From Rhodococcoides fascians A25f (GTDB taxonomy: Bacteria; Actinomycetota; Actinomycetes; Mycobacteriales; Mycobacteriaceae), in the NCBI RefSeq assembly GCF_000760935.2, contig NZ_CP049745.1, forward strand, positions 62,001 to 126,000: 64,000 bases of DNA, read 5' to 3'. This document shows, one piece after another, positions 61,660 through 64,000 of this stretch. The position numbers were made by a program, and so were the translations under genes. The notes below the pieces were generated by a model. It was not told the DNA's origin. It did no database searches and saw only the letters and a list, made by a program, of their open reading frames with translations. Numbering within the stretch: position 1 is the first letter of the stretch; every line of letters begins with the position of its first letter.

Positions 61660-62310
61660 CGATGTCAGTGTAACAACTAGTATGTACGTGGTGTGTAATA
61701 CCGGCGAGGAGGAGAGTCTCGGTGGCCTCGGCTACTTCGACCTGTCCGTCAAGCTTCAGACCCGACAGGGTCTCTGCCGCAACGACAATTTGCAGTACAT
61801 CGCACTTCAAGGACATGACCATCGAGACCAGTATGCGGACGAATTTCGTCGATCCAACGCCGTAATTATTTTCGCGAAACCGCCTTCAGGAGGTATCGGC
61901 GAGCACGCGACTACCTCAAGAGCCGACTCGAGGATGTGAACGACAACGGCACTGCGCGCGTAGCCGCCGGGACCTCAGCGGCCAACCGGAGCACCTCAAC
62001 CTTGCCGCTGTCCAGCCCTGCGGGTGGGTAAGGATGAAAGCGTCGGGTGCAGTGAGAACCCCGCCGCTGCAAGCGCTCGCGTCGCCACTCCTCGCGTGAT
62101 CGCGTCACGCACCATCTCGTAACGCCCGGTCAAGGGCGCTGCCGCCTCCAGCGTGGCTACCTCATCCCGGCTCACTTCGACGTCATATCCACAGGTGCTC
62201 ATTAGACGGAGATTCCGCCAATTGGTCACAGTCAGATACGTCGCGTTACCGGTAAATGTCGTTACCAATCAAAGGCTCATGTAGGTCAGCGGTTTAGCGA
62301 GCGCGCCTGA
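61660..62310. other. Gap with right-family repeat
   Basis: No supported gene in about 650 bases. A short minus-strand open frame (61996-62268) includes the repeat and has no recognised domain. Confidence 0.55.
62195..62259 (-). repeat. Dispersed repeat, right family, copy 3
   Basis: The minus strand has TTTACCGGTAACGCGACGTA and TCTGACTGTGACCAATTGGC, then AATCTCCGTCTAATGAGCAC. The core matches the other right copies, but the left arm is missing. Confidence 0.78.
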
Positions 62311-63606
62311 CTATCCGAGAAGAACCGGAAGCGACTGGAGACCGCGGAAAACGATGCTTTCACGCCAGCCAGCTGTGTCGTCTGCGTTCTGCAGTCGGAT
62401 CGAGGGGTATGCCTCGAGCAGCTTCTTGAGGGCGATGTGGGCTTCGAGGCGGGCCAGTGGTGCACCGATGCAGTGGTGGATCCCATGGCCGAAAGCGAGA
62501 CTGCCGCGAACAGCGCGACTTGGGTCGAAGGTGTCGGGGGAGGCGAACTTGGCGGGGTCACGGTTGGCAGCGGCGAGGCTGATCATGATGATGTCGCCGG
62601 CGTGAATAACGGTGCCCTCGATGTCGATATCGATACTTGCTTGACGGAGAGTCGTTGTCGGCAGCGGAGGTTCGATACGCAGAGATTCCTCGATGACGTC
62701 TCGGAGTTGGCTTTGTCCGGCCTGAAGGTGCGTCAGGGCTTCGCGGTTGTGCAGAAGGAGGTGTGTGGTGTTCGCGATCAAGTTGACGGTAGTCTCGTGG
62801 CCCGCGATCAGCAGTAGTGCCACCGTGGACATTGCCTCGCGCATTGAGAGCTGTTTGGAGCGGTTCGCCGTCATCAGGAGGGATAACACATCATCTGTTG
62901 GGTTCCGCCGACGTTTGCGCATCAACGGATAGATGATTTTGGCGAGTGTAAGTGCCGCGCGTCGAAGGTCATCAGGGTCGGCGACGATTACGTCGGACAG
63001 AACGCGTGAGGCCTCTCCGATGTCATGCATGTGCCGGTCGGGTACTCCGAGGATGTGGCAGATGACCTGCACGGGCAATGGAAAAGCATAGGCGCTCACG
63101 AGATCAACTGGGCCCGTCCGTACTTCGGTATCCAGGTTCCGAATTAGCTCGTCTGCATAGTGCTCGATCGTGGGCTTGAGTACCCTCAACGCTGCAGGGG
63201 AGAACGCACTCTGCACGACGCCACGCAACCTGGTGTGCTCCGGCGGTTCCGCGGCGAGCATATGACTGACCATCCACGGTGACGTACGTTCCCGCAGCCA
63301 CGAGCGCAGCCGAGCCGACAGCTCACGCGGCTGCGCGTTCGGATCTGCGCCGGCCATAGTGTCCTGGGTCTTCACGACAGACCGGTCATTGAGTAGGCGG
63401 CGCGCAACGTCGTAGTCGGTGATCATCCATCCGCTGACTCCCGAGGGAGATGTAAACCTGTGCAGGGGACCGTCATTGCGCAGTTCCCGATAGAGATGCT
63501 GCGGTTCTTGAAAAAATGCGTTGTCGAAAGTGACGTGCTGCGGCATCGGCGTGGTCGTCCGTTCTGGTCGGGCTGCCTTGCGAGTCATCGGACTGAGGTG
63601 ACCCAT
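62311..63606 (-). CDS. Cytochrome P450, 431 aa
   Basis: Soluble bacterial P450. The I-helix motif is LLLIAGHETTVNLIA, ExxR lies in EESLRIEPPLP, and the haem loop is FGHGIHHCIGAPLARLEAH. It belongs to the CYP107/CYP105-like general group by layout, but the exact family is unclear. No ferredoxin gene is adjacent. Possible starts are ATG 63606 (used), ATG 63588 and ATG 63546, and the N-terminal 20 residues are uncertain. Divergent from a small regulatory-type gene. Confidence 0.92.
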   Translation of the reverse strand: MGHLSPMTRKAARPERTTTPMPQHVTFDNAFFQEPQHLYRELRNDGPLHRFTSPSGVSGWMITDYDVARRLLNDRSVVKTQDTMAGADPNAQPRELSARLRSWLRERTSPWMVSHMLAAEPPEHTRLRGVVQSAFSPAALRVLKPTIEHYADELIRNLDTEVRTGPVDLVSAYAFPLPVQVICHILGVPDRHMHDIGEASRVLSDVIVADPDDLRRAALTLAKIIYPLMRKRRRNPTDDVLSLLMTANRSKQLSMREAMSTVALLLIAGHETTVNLIANTTHLLLHNREALTHLQAGQSQLRDVIEESLRIEPPLPTTTLRQASIDIDIEGTVIHAGDIIMISLAAANRDPAKFASPDTFDPSRAVRGSLAFGHGIHHCIGAPLARLEAHIALKKLLEAYPSIRLQNADDTAGWRESIVFRGLQSLPVLLG

Positions 63607-63680
63607 GGCACAGGGTGAGATACTGCTGGCTTCATGCTGTTGTGTGGGTGACCGTCGGGGTCCCAACGGGAGGTTAGATC

Positions 63681-64000
63681 GTGACAAACAACCAGGCAAA
63701 CGGTCCGAAATGGCTACTGATCGAAGCGTTCGACGAGACCGCAGATCCGACGATCGTGTCCGAGGGCACTAACCCCAAGCCCTTTATGAAGCTTGGCGGC
63801 ATGTTCAAGACACCGGAACGCCGCAAAGAAATCCGCAGTGTGATCGACGGTCTTCGTAGGACGAAGGAGCCCCTCGATGTTGTGCTTGGCGACCGACGAA
63901 TTATCGCCCATCCACTTCTTCTCGAAGGCCGCCTGCACGCAGCATGGCTGCTGGCCGGGCCGTCGACCATGGAGGTCCCACCTCACAACGACGCTGGAGC
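63681..64000 (+). CDS. Partial GAF-like/DUF5593-type protein (5' end only)
   Basis: GTG 63681 has GGGAGGTTAGATC upstream. The visible 106 residues begin TNNQANGPKWLLIEAFDETADPTIV and continue through FKTPERRKEIRSVIDGLRRTKEPLDVVLGDRRIIAHPLLLEGRLHAAWLLAGP. The WLLIE start and HPLLLEGRLHAAWLLAGP resemble mycobacterial/rhodococcal DUF5593 (GAF-like) proteins, which are often regulatory. The gene continues beyond the window and is divergent from the P450. Confidence 0.6.
   Translation, partial: MTNNQANGPKWLLIEAFDETADPTIVSEGTNPKPFMKLGGMFKTPERRKEIRSVIDGLRRTKEPLDVVLGDRRIIAHPLLLEGRLHAAWLLAGPSTMEVPPHNDAG

Noticed and set aside
61996-62268. 90-aa minus-strand open frame
   Set aside because: It crosses the right-family repeat and has no recognised domain or ribosome site; similar residues at 56.6 kb come from the repeat itself.
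1-64000. CRISPR arrays, rRNA and tRNA genes
   Set aside because: No regularly spaced repeats of 24-40 bases and no recognisable rRNA or tRNA sequence were seen.

Overview
The window reads as part of a linear virulence plasmid of a Rhodococcus, closest in content to the Rhodococcus fascians pFiD188 type. Recognition is from memory of those loci; no database was searched. Two landmark operons identify it. The first is a complete att locus (attR, attX, attA-attH; 24053-34548). The second is a complete fas cytokinin locus (fasR, mtr1, mtr2, fasA-fasF; 34723-43964). Base composition is high-GC actinobacterial. It becomes visibly richer in A+T around fasR and the fas leader, and again in the acyltransferase gene at 45.5 kb.

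Layout. 1-6.2 kb: accessory genes (an unknown protein, a zinc-finger-like/HEPN-like pair, a broken PIN gene, a DUF6461-like protein, a GNAT acetyltransferase). 6.2-17.6 kb: a LysE gene remnant, a DedA protein, and a five-gene minus-strand operon built around an AfsA/ScbA-type protein with a HAD phosphatase, flavin monooxygenase, aldo/keto reductase and MFS exporter. This operon looks like a gamma-butyrolactone/furan-type signal system. A secreted hydrolase and an RND/MmpL exporter under a TetR regulator follow; the TetR operator palindrome recurs upstream of dedA. 17.9-23.7 kb: small metabolic and regulatory modules. 24-34.5 kb: att. 34.7-44 kb: fas, followed by a flavin monooxygenase and a PapA5-like acyltransferase. 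47-50 kb: a translationally coupled integrase/XRE/zinc-ribbon recombinase-like trio. 50-64 kb: resistance- and metabolism-type modules, including a PheS-like ligase behind a structured leader, a plasmid-borne GAPDH with its own TetR, and a P450.

How the genes work together. The att operon joins arginine-type enzymes (ArgG, ArgH, ArgJ-like) to beta-lactam-type chemistry (carboxymethylproline-synthase-like crotonase, beta-lactam-synthetase-like ligase, Fe/2-oxoglutarate oxygenase). It is known to be needed for full virulence through an autoregulatory compound. The fas genes make and modify cytokinins: MTR1/2 C-methylate the prenyl donor, FasD transfers it to adenosine phosphate, the FasA/B/C P450 system oxidises it, FasE degrades cytokinins, and FasF releases the free base.

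The least expected structure is a dispersed repeat family. Five copies lie on the plus strand at 0.5-23.8 kb and three related copies lie on the minus strand at 53-62 kb. They sit in the intergenic gaps that separate gene modules and point inward at the att-fas-integrase core.
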